In this document: positions 5,502 through 5,722 of the stretch, in pieces | Layout of the letters: each line of letters starts with the position of its first letter | Position numbering within the stretch: the first letter of the stretch is position 1 | Assembly (NCBI GenBank): GCA_030740295.1 | Contig: JASLXP010000265.1 | Span: 1 to 5,722, forward strand | DNA from: Planctomycetota bacterium | GTDB taxonomy: Bacteria > Planctomycetota > PUPC01 > JACPCR01 | Reading direction: 5' to 3' | DNA length: 5,722 bases | Position numbers and translations under genes: made by a program | The notes under the pieces: model-generated | Database searches by the model: none | The model's input: only the letters and a program-made list of their open reading frames with translations | What the model was told of the DNA's origin: nothing

Positions 5502-5545
5502 GCTGCGTTTCTGATCAGGCCCGCTCGAGGCGGGCATTGCGCAGC
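5502..5545 (+). promoter_or_regulatory. Nested stem-loop in the leader of the gene at 5595
   Basis: The outer stem GCTGCG (5502-5507) pairs with CGCAGC (5540-5545). The inner stem GCCCGC (5519-5524) pairs with GCGGGC (5530-5535) around a 5-base loop. Both are perfect 6-bp GC-rich stems, and GTTTTCCC follows the outer one. The four-T run is short for an intrinsic terminator, but the arrangement could be a leader attenuator or a weak terminator for readthrough. It ends about 50 bases before the start codon. Confidence 0.35.
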
Positions 5546-5580
5546 GTTTTCCCAGGTGTCGCGCTCACTTCCGCAAAACT

Positions 5581-5587
5581 GAAGGGA
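5581..5587 (+). promoter_or_regulatory. Ribosome binding site for the gene at 5595
   Basis: GAAGGGA lies 7 bases before the ATG at 5595. It is the only well-placed Shine-Dalgarno-like sequence before a gene start in the window, and it supports that start. Confidence 0.6.
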
Positions 5588-5594
5588 CGATCAC

Positions 5595-5722
5595 ATGAGT
5601 GGATTGCTCTACCGGCCAGATATGGATGACGTTCGGGAACGTCTCACAGAATGGTGGGATGGCGGGGATATCGGCCGCCCCGCAATGCTCTTGACCTCGC
5701 CTCGCGCAGAGCCGTTTGAAAA
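5595..5722 (+). CDS. N-terminus of a possible uroporphyrinogen-decarboxylase-like protein (cut by window end)
   Basis: Only the first 42 codons are present. The product begins MSGLLYRPDMDDVRERL, then E-W-W-D-G-G-D-I-G-R-P-A and LLTSPR. An opening with an amphipathic helix, a double Trp, Gly and Arg-Pro-(Ala/Val), then a hydrophobic strand and Ala/Ser-Pro-Arg, is one I associate with uroporphyrinogen-decarboxylase-fold proteins of Planctomycetes, Lentisphaerae and relatives. Many of those are not haem enzymes; the fold is shared with corrinoid-dependent methyltransferases. The catalytic part lies outside the window, so the family is a guess. The gene call itself rests on the ribosome binding site, the frame open to the window edge and the divergent position relative to the radical SAM gene. 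Confidence 0.6.
   Translation, partial: MSGLLYRPDMDDVRERLTEWWDGGDIGRPAMLLTSPRAEPFE

Larger units (their letters stand above)
5228..5594. promoter_or_regulatory. 367-base divergent intergenic region, probable shared control region
   Basis: This stretch separates the starts of the minus-strand radical SAM gene and the plus-strand gene at 5595, so promoters for both should lie here. I see no convincing -35/-10 pair on either strand. Short open frames cross it in several frames, but none has a recognisable domain and they overlap each other. The left part (5228-5400) has no structure I can support. The right part holds a short inverted repeat, three 14-base direct repeats and a nested stem-loop, each listed separately. 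Confidence 0.6.

Noticed and set aside
5079..5514. Short open frames across the divergent intergenic region (5257-5514 plus, 5169-5420 plus, 5079-5408 minus), one with an ACKGC motif.
   Set aside because: They overlap each other and the radical SAM gene, lack ribosome sites and show no recognisable domain. The 14-base repeats in the same stretch are not in multiples of three.

Overview
The window is moderately GC-rich bacterial DNA, coding almost throughout, with no RNA genes, insertion sequences or CRISPR array visible. Most genes lack a clear Shine-Dalgarno sequence. The partial first protein (glycine-rich linker, coiled coil, a P-x-x-Y-x-x-L-V-x-x-Y-Y ending) and the last one (a W-W...RPA opening seen in uroporphyrinogen-decarboxylase-like proteins) remind me of Planctomycetes and neighbouring phyla. 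That placement is an impression from protein style, not a proof.

Layout. Positions 2-2580 hold four plus-strand genes: the C-terminal 178 residues of a larger coiled-coil protein, then three closely packed exported proteins. These are an 84-residue lipoprotein with one haem-c site, a 295-residue secreted protein with a region like a type II secretion pseudopilin C-terminus, and a 258-residue secreted protein with a Lys/Pro/Thr linker and a TPR-like C-terminal helical pair. The last two overlap by 14 bases.

The plus-strand run meets a minus-strand pair head-on with only 6 bases between stop codons. A perfect 20-base palindrome and a second inverted repeat sit across the junction. The minus-strand pair, transcribed from about 5230 down to 2587, encodes a HemN-family radical SAM enzyme and then a flavoprotein carrying all three signature motifs of flavin-dependent halogenases. 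This two-gene unit is the most likely place for undescribed chemistry: a radical SAM step combined with a flavin halogenation or oxidation step, substrate unknown.

A 367-base divergent intergenic region (5228-5594) separates the pair from the start of a plus-strand gene at 5595 that runs off the window. It holds three 14-base tandem direct repeats, a small inverted repeat and a nested stem-loop, and probably carries the control sites for both sides. No riboswitch could be assigned.
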